Shown here: positions 5,307 to 5,368 of the stretch, one piece after another
Layout of the letters: every line of letters starts with the position of its first letter
Numbering within the stretch: the first letter of the stretch is position 1
Source: an uncultured Clostridia bacterium
GTDB lineage: Bacteria; Bacillota; Clostridia; Lachnospirales; Lachnospiraceae
NCBI GenBank assembly: GCA_945622055.1
Contig: CALZBV010000168.1
Span: 1 to 5,368, forward strand
Direction of reading: 5' to 3'
DNA: 5,368 bases
Position numbers and translations under genes: made by a program
Notes under the pieces: generated by a model
The model's database searches: none
What the model was told of the DNA's origin: nothing
What the model saw: the letters and a program-made list of their open reading frames with translations, nothing else

Positions 5307-5368
5307 TACAGTACCTCGCGTACCGCCGCGATGCTTTTAGGTTCACCCCCGCATACGCGGGGAATACT

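Larger units (their letters stand above)
5156..5367 (-). CRISPR. Trailer end of a type I-E-like CRISPR array (4 repeats, 3 spacers)
   Basis: Four 29-nt repeats begin at 5156, 5217, 5278 and 5339, an exact 61-bp period with 32-nt spacers at 5185-5216, 5246-5277 and 5307-5338. This is the 29+32 geometry of type I-E. On the minus strand each repeat reads GTATT, then hairpin CCCCGC-GTAT-GCGGGG, then a GTGAACCT handle, closely parallel to the E. coli I-E repeat cut by Cas6e after the stem to leave an 8-nt 5' handle. Orientation is taken from that similarity and from the degenerate repeat at the left end, which should be the trailer. The leader and cas genes would then lie to the right, outside the window; none are visible here. 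Spacers 1 and 2 are AT-rich (34% and 31% GC), spacer 3 is 56% GC. The subtype is inferred from the repeat only. Confidence 0.95.

Overview
The window looks like chromosomal DNA of a low-to-mid GC Firmicute, most likely a Clostridia/Lachnospiraceae-type anaerobe. This rests on the protein sequences (a RicT/PSP1 protein, a YaaR/DUF327 protein, a TrmN6 of the YabB type), on the strong AGGAGG-type ribosome binding sites, and on a gene order matching part of the Bacillus subtilis yaaR-holB-yaaT-yabB-yabC block. The species assignment is inference.

All six protein genes lie on the minus strand and read from right to left: a guanylate-kinase-like P-loop kinase (4260-4850), yaaR (3663-4103), holB (2658-3644), ricT/yaaT (1704-2651), trmN6/yabB (926-1723) and rsmI/yabC (9-857). 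From yaaR to trmN6 the genes are separated by 18 bp, 6 bp and a 20-bp overlap, with Shine-Dalgarno sites inside or next to the preceding gene, so they look like one operon. A 68-bp gap precedes rsmI. Two sigma-A-like promoters are visible, one in front of the kinase (4876-4904) and a very good extended -10 promoter in front of yaaR (4223-4250). No convincing intrinsic terminator was seen, so the block may continue past position 1. Compared with B. subtilis, yabA is missing between ricT and trmN6, yazA is missing between trmN6 and rsmI, yaaQ is missing before yaaR, and the kinase sits where tmk would be.

The block combines translation and replication functions: two RNA methyltransferases (16S rRNA C1402 ribose, tRNA1Val A37), the clamp-loader delta' subunit, the RNase Y partner RicT, and a nucleotide-kinase-like protein of uncertain substrate.

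The right edge (5156-5367) holds the end of a CRISPR array: four 29-nt repeats and three 32-nt spacers with an exact 61-bp period. The hairpin repeat is of the type I-E (Cas6e) class. The repeat nearest the operon is degenerate, which marks it as the trailer end. The array is therefore read in the same direction as the operon, and its leader and any cas genes should lie to the right, outside the window. The 250 bp between the array and the kinase promoter hold no gene that I can support.

No clearly new system is visible. The points worth a second look are the diverged kinase, a possible 36-codon ORF in the yaaR leader, an odd N-terminal extension on TrmN6 containing an inverted repeat, and a stem mutation in one CRISPR repeat.
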